Assembly: GCA_033675215.1 (NCBI GenBank)
Contig: CM066203.1
Span: 23,727,444-23,791,443, forward strand
Reading direction: 5' to 3'
From: Rhodiola kirilowii
Taxonomy: Eukaryota; Streptophyta; Magnoliopsida; Saxifragales; Crassulaceae
DNA length: 64,000 nucleotides
In this document: one piece after another, positions 47,601 through 57,886 of the stretch
Position numbering within the stretch: the stretch's first letter is position 1
How the letters are laid out: each line of letters begins with the position of its first letter
Program-made: the position numbers and the translations under genes
Notes under the pieces: model-generated
Databases searched by the model: none
Told to the model about the DNA's origin: nothing
What the model saw: only the letters and a program-made list of their open reading frames with translations

Positions 47601-47839
47601 GCCATTCATTATGGCCGACAAGCAAGACAAGTGTTTTACGTCAAAGACCCTTCGAACAACAATCAGTATGTTGTGATAAATAGAAAACAACAATTAATCA
47701 GTGGTACGAAGAGATGAATGTTGATTGCCTACCCGTTTGTACGACAGTTCCAGTAGACAGCGACGACAGCGAAGTTGATGTTGAAATACAGTTGCGAGAA
47801 GATCACGACGAAGGAATATGGATTGATAAAGAAACTTAA
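44656..47839 (+). pseudogene. TNP2-type CACTA transposase, broken mainly by in-frame stops
   Basis: A single reading frame can be followed from MNREWVSGNRLSDEYELG at 44656 to about 47610. The order is transposase-associated domain (CPCMGCWN cluster), TNP2 catalytic region (MKRRYMMLSLLISGPRQPGN, KACPVCGEETYARHL, HCIDVMHVEKNICES), DUF4218-like region (QIVVTLCQVEMFFPPSFFDI) and C-terminal domain (NSGVTLVAETTHVSSARD). In-frame stops occur near 45463, 45520, 45573, 46795, 46888 and 47515. Several are TGG-to-TGA or CAA-to-TAA transitions. One single-base loss near 47620 shifts the tail, and the original frame ends EGIWIDKET at 47839. The product would bind CACTA ends in the nucleus and cut them; this copy is inactive. 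Confidence 0.9.
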
Positions 47840-49980
47840 TTTGTGCGTATGTTGTATATGCTACTTATTTCGTTAACACGCATCATTTTATTTGTTTAAT
47901 AATCATCTTCATTTATGTATTCATATATTTAATGTGTTTAATTTGACATTTAATGTGACCCCTTTACAGGATCATGGCTAGCAGCAGCATCGGCAACGGT
48001 GATGATAATTTTTGTGTCTCTTCTCGCACACCGAGACACAAGAAAAGCCCTGTATACATGTCGAGGTTGGTTAAGCAACTCACAACGGCTGGTACAAAGA
48101 TCACGATCAACTTCGATGTTAAGGGTAATCCCAAAGGAACGAAGGGAGACACTTGGAGGAGCTTCTTGGGTATGGTGGCTCGTTCTCGAATTCCTATCAC
48201 CTTCAACGATTGGAGGAAAGTTCCTGGTCATTATAAGACAACTTTGTGGAGAGATGCAACTGTAAGTTTTTCCTTTAATTGACACTTATACTTGTATGTG
48301 ATGTTGATTATTTTTTTTATTAATTATAACTTGTTATATGTCTCTTCATGTGATTTTTGAAGGATGCGAGCCGTATAAAAAGCATGAGATGAAGGTCGCT
48401 GGTAGCATATGGAAGAATTTCAAATCAAGACTGGCAAAAGATTACATCCACGGTGACAAGGCAAATCAAGATCCTTTGGGGGAGTATAAGTATCTTGACA
48501 CCGAGACTTGGAGGATATTTAAGGAGCAGAGGCTCTCTGACCATGCTATGAAGTTAAGAGAGACTAACAAAGAGCTTGTTAAGAAGAATGTGTATGCGCA
48601 CATACTTGGTCGAGGAGGCTACAGAAAACTTGAAGATAAATTGACAACTGAGAAGTTAGCCAGGTTATTTGTTGACGGCGCAATTGAAGAGGTGCAGTCT
48701 TCTGTCACTATAGAGAGACATGAGCTGTGGAAGAGGGGACGAAAAATGAAGAATGACGAGTACGTCACCGAGGCATCCCAGCGAGTGGCAACAAAGATTG
48801 TAAGTTATTTCTTATGTCAATTTCAATAGTTAATATCATACACCAACTTTTGGTATTTAATGATTATTTTATATAGGATGAGTTAGTAGAAAGATCCTCT
48901 CAAGGACAGTTCTCGTCTCAAAAGCGACGACACGACATATTGACTGAGGCGATTGAGACGCCCGAGCCCAATGGACGCACCCGAGGAGTCGGGTCACACA
49001 TTCCGTGGAGAGTTGGGTTACCAATCTCATCCTCCTCGGGTGGCACACCCAGGTCAAGTAATATTCGAATAGACGCGTCCGATCACTGCAGCCATCATGT
49101 TCCCATTGATTCAGACCCGTGGAAGAGCATACCAGAGGTACATTTACAATTATGAAATTTCTTATTTATTTTGGTTAAATGTATGTAATATTTTTTGTGT
49201 TTGTTTATAAATTATTACTTCTACTAACAGGGTGGCCTGAAGAGTCTATTCTACATCCAGGGGCAACTTGAAGGTGACAAACAGCTTGTGGCTATCGGTC
49301 GAACCGTAAATGGCCGGTTTGTTAACTTTCGAGCAATACCTGATGATAACGTGAAGGTGAAGGTCGATAAAGCACTTTTACGAGGTCGAGGTGCAGCATT
49401 GCCAACAGCCCATCCAAAGCTTTCAAATGTTGGAGAAGCAGTTAACCATCACGTGGCTTGGCCGAAAGACTAGGTCGTTGTCGATAAAAGGGTGAGATCA
49501 TCAAAGATTATAACTTTATTTGCTTCATTGTGTTATACTACAAGTAAAATAAGATATTTAATCTTCACAGAAATTTAACATGCAGGCATATGACTTAAAC
49601 TTTTACGAGACTTTGCCACTTACTGGCGATGATTCCTTGGATGAACTGTCCGTGGACTGTAGACTTCTACGTGAGGTGTGGAAGACTTTGGGTAGAAACA
49701 CGATTGTAGTACAAGTCAATGCTGAGGTGTTCGGTGACGACTACGATATCTACTTGTGTGATGAGGAAGTCATGGACCTATTAAAGTTTAAAGAGTTGGG
49801 GAACGCAGCAGCTGAGTTATATATATGGTAATATTTATATCTTTAATCAATTTTTTTTTTGCAATTAGTCTAACTAACACAAGTTTTTACTTTGTAGTCA
49901 TTTACACGATCAGATGGTTCATTGGGATATCAAGTTTGGGTTTTTTATTCGGTCATTAATGACCCCAACCATAGAGAAAG

Positions 49981-51860
49981 TGACAGAGCGTTGCCTTGTC
50001 GCTAGGCAGTCTGTACAAAATAAATTTATAAGTCCGCTACTCGTACTCTACTATTGGGTAGTAAAGCGGTAAGTAGGGGTCGAACCCAAGGGAATTAGTG
50101 GATAGTTGTTCTTTCAAAGATGGAAAGTAAGACAGTTGGGGATTGGTTGTGATTTTAGTACTGAAAGTAGCGTGGGTTAGTTGTGATTTTAGTACTGAAA
50201 AGTAAATGACTGAAAGTAAAGAAAGTAATTACGAGACTGAAAGTAAATACTAAAAAGTAAAGTGCTTAAAGGACAAGTCTTGCGGAAAGTAAATGCTTGA
50301 AGGACAAGTCTTGCGGAAAGTAAATGCTTGAAGGACAAGTCTTGCGGAAAGAAATTGCTTGAAGGACAAGACTTGCGGAAAGTAAGCAGTTGATATGGAC
50401 TGAAAGTAAAGTTACTGAAAGTAAATGACTGGAAAGTAAGCAGTTGATAGTAAGACTGAAAGTAAGTGACAGGTGATGTTTGAATCAAAGGAAAGATTCG
50501 GTGTCAGGGGCCTTGTATCATATATCTGTTATCATTGACCTCTAATGATCATACTAAGTGTTCAAAGATGAATCAAGGCTATTTCTAGCACATGACTTGC
50601 CACATCGTTTAAAACACTTGTTCTATTGGGGCTAATTCCTCCTTTCGAAGTATCTTAGCTTATGTGCATCCATTTGATCTTTCAGTTACGATCAACCAAA
50701 GGGTGTTTTTAAAGAGGTTGAATTCCACAGATAAGCTGTGCTCTTTCGAGCCTCCACTTATCCACGGAAGTCACGAACCCATGGAAGAGCTTTGCTCTTT
50801 CGAGCATCCACTCAACCAATAGTGTTCTGACCTAATATATGGCACATAGAACAAGTTTTGAACACAAAGAGGCACTTAAGAGAAGGGTCTCAAACATTGT
50901 ATGATGCAAGTACACCCCTTCAACCGAATGAAGGGTTTAGCTACGAATATCCATAGGGGTCGATATCATAGCTAAGTACTTGGAAAAGTAAAGGTTTTGA
51001 AAGACAGGAAAAGTAAAGGTTTTGAAAGTAAAGACAAGGAAAGTAAACGGAGAATACTCAAGAACCAACAGGAGTAAACTCAAGAACAACGTAAAGTAAA
51101 GGAAATGCTTGAGTACTTCAAGAACCGACAAGAGTACTCAAGAACAACTTGGAGCTTTTGATTCAAAGTAAAGTGTTTACATGGATTGTGTTGTAGAATC
51201 TAGAGCTTCTCTCACTAACCAAGAACTATGGATGTTGGGATGGAATGAGGATGATTTACAAAGGAGGTGAAGGTCTCTATTTATAGGCATGGAGGAGGAA
51301 GAGATGTGGAGTAGAGCTCAACACATGGCAAGAGGGGAGTGGAGAGCTCAAAGAGCCGCCGGCCTTAGGTGTCTTCCTCCAAGAGCCGCCGCCCATGTGG
51401 CATGAGAGGAGAGGTGGAGAGCTTAGCCGCCGGTTAGGTGGAGGGGAGGAGAGTGTGGGTGGATTGAGATCTTTTCCCAAAAGCCATCGGTTGAAATGTG
51501 ACTTTTGGTTGCCCTTTAGTTGCCTCTTCGGTTGCCCTTTGGTTGCTCCTTTGGTTGCTCTTTAGTTGGCATCAAAAGATAAGTCACTTATACTTGGCAT
51601 TTCACTTGTGTTCTTGATCTTTGTTGGAATAAGTCATTGGGACTTAGTTGTGGCTTAATCGGAGTATTGTCGGAGTATGGTCAGTTCTGACTTGTAATTC
51701 ACTTTCAGTGTTAAGAACTCCATTTTAGCTTGTTTTCATCTTTACTCCTTGAAATGGCATGTAGAACAAAAGTGAAACTAACAAGTAAAAGTTGTCAAGA
51801 TAAAGCATCTAATTTGGTGGGTTTAACTGTCTTAACGAATCATATAAATATGGTCCATCA
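49981..51860 (-). mobile_element. solo LTR C (gypsy-type), inserted in CACTA #3
   Basis: Read on the minus strand it begins TGATGGACCATATTTATATG and ends GGCAACGCTCTGTCA. It is flanked by a perfect 5-bp duplication GAAAG (49976-49980 and 51861-51865). It carries GAAAGTAAATG arrays, a 31-bp minisatellite (50262-50385), and the complement of GGGTTCGACCCCTACTTACC near its 3' end. It is the same family as solo LTR B. The insertion point lies inside an exon of the Ulp1-domain gene. Confidence 0.88.
50262..50385 (-). repeat. 31-bp minisatellite inside solo LTR C
   Basis: Four tandem copies of GCTTGAAGGACAAGTCTTGC plus GGAAAGTAAAT, at 50262, 50293, 50324 and 50355, differing by one or two bases. 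Confidence 0.85.
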
Positions 51861-53216
51861 GAAAGATGAGAGATTGGCGACGTTCGTGGGAAGATTGAAT
51901 ATGCCAGACAAAGACCAACTTTTTTGCTACTTCCTCCCTTATGTTGATCACATAAAGTGAGTCCATCATCACTTATTTTATAAGTTGTTAACTTCTGTTC
52001 TGAACACATTTGTTTTTAAGTTAGTCAAATTTTTTAGGTGGCATTGGATGTTATGCGTCATTTTTCCGAGACAACATAAAGTTCTTTGGCTTGATTCATC
52101 GACAGAAGAGAAGCCTATAAACGCTGATGCAAAATAGTTGGTGAATATGTAAGTTTGGAAATTGCTTTTATCTTATAAGTTGTGTTGAGAAGTCACTAAT
52201 AATTATATTATTGTGTTTGTTTTAGGGGACTAGATCGATACTACCAAGGATGTGTACCGAGGAGTAGTACACGTAAAGTAGAGTGGAAGAAAGTATTGGT
52301 ATTTACAAATTAGACAATTTTACTAAATATTTTTATTTCATTTATAAAGTATGTTAACTGCGATTCTTGATATCGTGCAGTGTCCAAGACAACCACCTAG
52401 CTATTTTTGTGGTTATTATGTCCTTCAATTTATTCGGGACATTATGGCATTTGTACGGGCTAATAGTGGTGCGGAGGTTGAAGACATTAGCCAAGTGAGT
52501 TTTTTAGAGATATATATACATATGTTATTCATTTAACTGTTTACTTGTTGATTGTTGATTTAGTTTTCTTGTTTTCACTCTTTAATTGTGTTGATTTAGC
52601 TTTTTAGACGTTAGTCGTTGATTACCTTCTTCATGGCTTAATCGTTTTCACTCATTAATTTTTGACTAATTAGTTCTCTCTTGTTTTTTATATATAGTAC
52701 TGCTTTCCTAATGGAGTACATTCATACGATGTGGACAAGTTGCTTGAAGTTCGGGATGAAATCGCCAACTACCTACGTTAATATGTGACCACTCATCCTG
52801 CGGTATAGGACATTAGAACTTAGATCACATTTGTTATGTGGTGTGTATTTGTACTAAAGAGACAAGATTATATATTGTGTATGCATGAATGACGATATTG
52901 TATTGCTGTTTAAATATATGAATGGTTTATTATTGATGTTTGTACTACGGAACAGCAGGGTTTATTATTGATGTTTAATTTCAGGTGGATTTGAGCTTTT
53001 GTAAAGCCAAATCTGCCATTTTTTTGAACCTCATGCATCGGTTTTTAAAGAAACCGTTGCATAATGTGAAGCGGTTTGGACATTATGCATCGGTTTCTTA
53101 TAGAACCGTTGCATAATGTCCGAACATTATGCAACGCTTCATTATGCATCGGAAATAAAACCGATGCATAAGCCCCAAAAAAACCGATGCATATTGTGTT
53201 GTTTGTAGTAGTGAGC

Positions 53217-53534
53217 TTCTCTCTCCGCGTGCTAAAGCATTTGTCTACCAAATTTTCTGTACGACGACGACAAGTGAAGGAAAAAAAATTGAGTCGTCGG
53301 AGTCATGTTGCCGGCGAGAAGAGGTTAGGGTTTCGTGTAGAAATAGTGTGATTTTGGCTTCGGTGCATTTGTTTGAAGCATTTGTTCGAACTCGGCGTGA
53401 ATGTTTTGGGTTCGTGTTAGGTTTTCGGTGCCGGTGATAGTGTTTTGGTGTTGGGTTATGAGTGCTGGTATGTAGATGATATTTCAGTGTTCGTATTCGA
53501 TTGTTGCTGTGAAATGGGTTAAAGGTTCGATTAT
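53217..53534. other. flank right of CACTA #3, no gene seen
   Basis: Leader-like sequence with CGACGACGAC and GGTTAGGGTTTCG words. It may continue the element that starts at 43199. No supported coding. Confidence 0.4.
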
Positions 53535-54010
53535 GCCTGTGAAATAGGTTAGGGTTTCGATTGTTCTGCATTTACAATGTTCCTTTTGGATACACATTAC
53601 ACTCCAATACCCCAAGTATACTTCAGTTTACACTTGCAATGTATCAAACCTAGGGTCATATTTTAAGTTAGTTCTGCACTTTAAAAATACCCAAATTAAG
53701 ATTCAGTTTACATGTGCAATTTATCAAACCTAGGGTCAAATGGGTTAGGGGTTCGATTATGCCTGTGAAATAGGTTAGGGTTTCGATTGTTCTACACTTA
53801 CAATGTTCCTTTTGGATACACATTACACTCCAATACCCCAAGTGTACTTCAGTTTACACTTGCAATGTATCAAACATAGGGTCATATTTTAAGTTAGTTC
53901 TGCACTTTGAAAAACCCCAAATTAAGATTCAGTTTACATGTGCAATTTATCAAACCTAGGGTCAAATGGGTTAGGGGTTTGATTATGCCTGTGAAATAGG
54001 TTAGGGTTTC
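53535..54010 (+). repeat. 226-bp tandem repeat, two units and the start of a third
   Basis: GCCTGTGAAATAGGTTAGGG occurs at about 53536, 53761 and 53987, and the full 226-bp block between is nearly identical in both units (shared words GTTCCTTTTGGATACACATT and CAAACCTAGGGTCA). Each unit also contains an imperfect internal repeat of the TTCAGTTTACA...TGCAAT...ATCAAACCTAGGGTCA region. Confidence 0.85.
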
Positions 54011-54188
54011 GATTGTTGATATGACACCATTTTTTTTGATGGTGATATGACACCATTTTGGTGTGAAGATATTGAGGTGAAATGTGCATATACAGTAGTG
54101 CAGATTTACAATGTACCATTTTAGTGTTGCAGATCTTCTTTTGTGAGGGTAATTTTAGCTGAAATGTCCACTGATTGTGGTTCTTTAA

Positions 54189-55605
54189 TTGACAGCGAAG
54201 AGAATGAGAAGATGTAAAATGGCGGCGGCAGGACCACCGGTGTTAATAAAAGTGCCGGAAAATTCTGATGATGATTTTGTTGTAGAACCACTTGAAGTGA
54301 GATCGAAGAGAGTGGATGAACCACTTGCAAGAGGGAAGGGAAAGGAAGTTATGAAAGAAGGTGGAGAGAGTGCAAGACGTGGCGTGAAAGTACGGACTCG
54401 AGGAGGTAAAAGTCAAAGCTTCGAACTTGAAGTGCAGATTCGGTTACCAGATGATTTTAAGGGTGACAGTGCAGAGGGAAATGAAATGGACGTGCAAGTG
54501 GAGGAAGTGGAAGCAAGGGTGAGTGAGGGAGTGCGGAATGTTGCGGTGGAAGGGCAGGGAGTTGGTGCAGTAGTGGAAGAGCAAGTTGTTGAGGGTGATG
54601 AGGCTGAGGAGGGCATAAAACACAAAAGGAAACCACGTACAATCATTAGTGGTGCATTTGCAGGGCAAGAACTGAGCACAAGGAATTCTCTGAAACTGCT
54701 TTGTAATACTATTGTAAATTTGAATGATATACAGAAGGCAGAGCTAGAAGAGATTGGGTTTAGAGACTGCTACTATCTGGATGTTACTGAGATTTCATCC
54801 AAATTTGGATGGTGGCTGGTTGAATTGTTTGACGCATACAGATGCGCTCTAGGTGTAGATGAAGGATGGGTAAAAATAACCCCGAAACGTGTGGCAAAAA
54901 TTCTAGGGATCCCAAGGGGGAATGAGAAGATTGTCCTTCCAACTCGATCAGGTCGATAGTTCGAATGAGATGGTGAAGATGGAGGTTGGAGCTGGGTTTA
55001 GAAAAGGGAAGTGTCAATCCGTGTGAAGTTTCACAAGAAGTGCTAAAAACGACAATGGAGGCGAATGGTTCAAGGAGCAGTTCCTAGTGCTTTTCTCGGA
55101 TATAATGATCCAAAGTAACAGGAACGGTAGCTGCAATATAAGGATCCTGCATATTCTAGATGACATGTCAAAGGTGACAAGCTATGACTGGTGCCAATTT
55201 TTGGTTGATACATTGATAAGCACAACGAGGGACTGGCAAAAGGCACCTAATTCAACGTATTTCGGGCCGCTGACTTTCCTAGCGGTGCGTATTGTAAATG
55301 CTTTGTGTTTGTTTTGAAATTAATAATGCACTCATCTTATGATTTACATTCCCGTAATATAGCCTTTTTACTGCGAAATGTGCGAGGCAAAGGGGTACAC
55401 CGATGAGCGCAAGAAACCTGTCCTGAAAGGTTGGAGTACGACAAGCTTGAGAAAGAGAGTATATTATGAAATGAAAAAAGGAGGGTTCGGATTAGGAAGG
55501 GTAAGGAGACGATATAAAAAAGGGATGGAGATTAAAATTGATCCATGTGATGAAGAAGGCACTTCAATTTCAAAAGTGAAGGTATGGTTATATAGCTGCT
55601 ATTAA
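54189..55605 (+). pseudogene. orphan gene of the kind found with plant Ulp1-bearing transposons, broken
   Basis: The frame 54189-54959 encodes an acidic, low-complexity N-terminus (residues 1-160) and then a globular region with ISSKFGWWLVELFDAYRCAL and WVKITPKRVAKILGIPRG. After a stop and frameshifts, the fold continues as FLVLFSDIMIQSNRNG and LDDMSKVTSYDWCQFLVDTL with YFGPLTFLA (to about 55284). An intron and a basic exon (55363-55580, CEAKGYTDERKKP) follow. The FGWWLV / ILGIPRG / WCQFLVDTL / GPLTFL pattern is common in uncharacterised plant proteins that accompany Ulp1-type transposon genes; I know no function. At least two frame breaks show that it is decayed. Confidence 0.55.
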
Positions 55606-55695
55606 CTGTGTCATATGGAACTCAGTTTTCTTATGTCTTATCCATGTATGTGATTGGGGATGCACTTTTTATTTGATCATGTGTCATACATTCTC

Positions 55696-57239
55696 TCTGT
55701 GTTGTGGCATCCATTAAATGCCAACTCTCTCTGTATATTTCCCAACCATCATGCAATAAATTGAATAAAGACTGGTCGAGACCTTTTAGTTTAGTTTTGT
55801 GGCTTCAAGTAGTTGCCACCGCAAAAAGTCTGGTTTCGATTTAACAAAATATGATATCCATGATGAGGTGTGTCATTAACAATAATGAATCGAGATCCTA
55901 GTATCAAAACTTCTTGTAAGATTACTAGAATCATCACATCAATCATTGCAGGCGAACCTTTGGCGACACAGTACTATAAATATTTAGGTCGCTATAATTT
56001 GCACTTGTTTTATTTTAGTAAGTTTTGCTATTAGTCTCATTTGCGTCACCATAATTAAGAATATGCATCTAGGCTGACCCGGACCTAATGTATTCAACTA
56101 TTCATGCACATCAAATAGGTGGATTGGAAATTATTGAGAATGTGGATGGTTCGAGTTGGGCCTATTTTTCGAATCCGATCAGTGAATCAAATTTGTAAAA
56201 GTGAGTTGGCGATCACGACAAGCAATCAGGGTGGAGGCTGAGCCTAGGCGGAAGAGTACGACACATTGATTGGTGGCTAGAAGAAGCAACTTGATCAACG
56301 CCTGTCTGAGTTGATGATTGAAGACTCAAGATAAAATGTAGCCTTTAGAGTAGGAGGATTTAAATCTTAGTTAAGTCTGTTACTCTGACGGATAGTATCT
56401 AAGTCTATAAAGTAAGTATCTTAGGGGTATGACTTGTATAGCCTAAAAACCTTAGGGAACTAATTGTAACCCGCTAGAACTCATGCGTATTTGATTTCTC
56501 AAAATTAGGAATTAGGGTTCTAACGAATCAGAGAGAGCTGTGAGCAATATGTAGCGATTAAGGGTCCTTGCTTGTAATTGTTGGATGCGTGAAGCTCAAC
56601 CGGGTAAGGGGAAGACTCTGGTTGTGTTAATTTGGAATAAAGAACAGTCGTGGTTGCTGGATGTAGGTCGATCACACAGACCAGCTAAACCAGGGTAAAT
56701 TGTGAATGTTGATTGTTATTTGCGTTAATTAATTGTTGATTTCGATCCTCAAATCTTTACAGTATCATAGCTATAAGTGGCGCAATGATGTCGACGAAAG
56801 TTGAGACTGATCAATATGACGTCAAGGGAGACTGCTTTGTGGAAGCAACCAATGGAGACGATACCGGTACAAATGAAAGTCGACAAGGCACTGAAGGGTG
56901 AAAAGAACTTACCTGCGTCAATGACCCAAGATGAGAAGAATGATGTGATGTAGTTGACATATATATTATACATATCTTGCATCTTGGCGACAAGGTCTTA
57001 AGGGAGTTGTCGAAGGAGAAGACCGCTGCTAATATCTGAACAAAGTTGGAGTAGCTGTATATATATATAGAGGAGCGCTCAAATGTTACCCCCTTCTTAG
57101 AGTGTTACCCTATTACTCGCTTCTGATTGGATGAGGGGAGGTGCCACGTCACAATCCACTACTAATGCCACCTCACAATCCACTCACATGTCCAATGGGC
57201 CCCGTGCTTTGTGAGGTATCACTTCCCCTCAACCAATCA
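55696..57239 (+). repeat. 1.54-kb direct repeat, copy B (copia LTR, PBS, gag start, MITE)
   Basis: This matches copy A at 41145-42687. Its LTR is about 55698-56761, and a short gag-like start at 56785 (MSTKVETDQYDVKG) follows. It is broken, with no pol. Its MITE is complete (57070-57290). The two copies differ by about 45 small changes by eye. Confidence 0.8.
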
Positions 57240-57290
57240 GAATCGAGTAATTGAGTAACACTCTAAGAAGGGGGTAACATTTGAGCGCTC
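57070..57290. mobile_element. MITE, 221 bp, nearly perfect 60-bp inverted repeats, in a TA tract
   Basis: The left arm is GAGGAGCGCTCAAATGTTAC, continuing CCCCTTCTTAGAGTGTTAC. The right arm is its complement with about three changes. TATATATATA flanks both sides. This is the best copy of the family. Confidence 0.85.
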
Positions 57291-57307
57291 ATATATATAT
57301 ATATATA

Positions 57308-57533
57308 GAGGAGCGCTCAAATGTTACTCCCTCCTTAGAGTGTTTCCTATTCCCCACTCACAAAATTTGTGTGGGCCCCACCTCCCACTACCCAAATCCT
57401 CCACTCACATGTCCAATGGGCCCCGTGCTTTTGAGGTGGCGCATCCTCATTGGTTAGATGAAACTCATCCAACCAATCAGAAGAGAGTAATAGGGTAACA
57501 CTCTAAGAAGGGGTAACATTTGAGCGCCCCCCC
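57308..57533. mobile_element. second MITE of the same family, 226 bp
   Basis: Left GAGGAGCGCTCAAATGTTAC, right GTAACATTTGAGCGCCCCCC, separated from its neighbour only by a TA tract. The middle differs from the 57070 copy, so it is not a simple tandem duplication. Confidence 0.83.
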
Positions 57534-57552
57534 TATATAATATATATATATT

Positions 57553-57886
57553 GGGGGCGCTCTAACGTTACCACCTCTTAGGGTGTTACCTATTACCCCA
57601 ATAGGAGCCATTGATCTACTTTCATCTGAGTGTTTATGTGTTGACATGTGTCCTTTGAACTTATGCATACGTGGAGCGCCCATTGTTTGGGGTGGAAAAA
57701 TGAAGGGTATCATGGGGATTTTCATTCCCCTCATTTTGAACTGCACACCGACAGCTTTTCATTCTCTCTCTTGTGTCAAACACTCTCTCCGTCTTCGAGC
57801 AAATTCAGATCTGAGTTCGTTCCGTTGCTTGGTGATGCGTTGTAATACTATGCACTTCAAATCTATGTGATTCGAAAGCAAGATAT
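57553..57886. mobile_element. left end of a further TA-tract element, open on the right
   Basis: GGGGGCGCTCTAACGTTACC follows (TA)n and resembles the MITE ends. The sequence that follows is gene-leader-like (CTCTCTCCGTCTTCGAGC). No right end occurs before the LTR fragment that starts near 57887. Confidence 0.5.

Larger units (their letters stand above)
47974..52781 (+). pseudogene. second CACTA gene with C-terminal Ulp1 (C48) protease domain
   Basis: Exon 1 is 47974-48260 (MASSSIGNGDDNFCVSSRTP), exon 2 about 48360-48798, exon 3 about 48877-49137 and exon 4 about 49231-49493. Later exons surround the solo LTR, and the last ends with TAA at 52779-52781. The N-terminal half is basic with GGYRKLEDKL. 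The C-terminal half is Ulp1-like: WHWMLCVIFPRQ (His), VLWLDSS (Asp), CPRQPP (Gln), CGYYVLQF (Cys). Stops occur near 49471 (KD* for KDL) and 52136, and a solo LTR interrupts an exon, so this copy is dead. Relative to the copy at 7253 it lacks one intron (see findings). Whether the protease removes SUMO or another modifier is unknown. Confidence 0.85.
43443..53213 (+). mobile_element. CACTA #3, 9.8 kb, near-complete but decayed
   Basis: Ends are CACTACTACACAAC and the complement of GTTGTTTGTAGTAGTG. The 3-bp target duplication is AGC (43440-43442 and 53214-53216). Subterminal repeats mix ATGCATCGG and ATGCAACGG forms. It holds two genes in tandem, a TNP2-type transposase (44656-47839) and a Ulp1-domain gene (47974-52781), both broken, and a solo LTR (49981-51860). 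Without that LTR it is about 7.9 kb. It is the most complete member of the family in the window. Confidence 0.94.

Noticed and set aside
48869-49057. 62-aa minus-strand frame over a CACTA #3 exon
   Set aside because: Antisense shadow of an exon of the Ulp1-domain gene.
50200-50480. Regularly spaced repeats that superficially resemble a CRISPR array
   Set aside because: They are a direct tandem minisatellite without unique spacers, inside a plant solo LTR.
53750-54010. GGTTAGGG/TTAGGG-like words suggesting interstitial telomere repeats
   Set aside because: Only isolated words within a 226-bp tandem unit; no TTTAGGG array.
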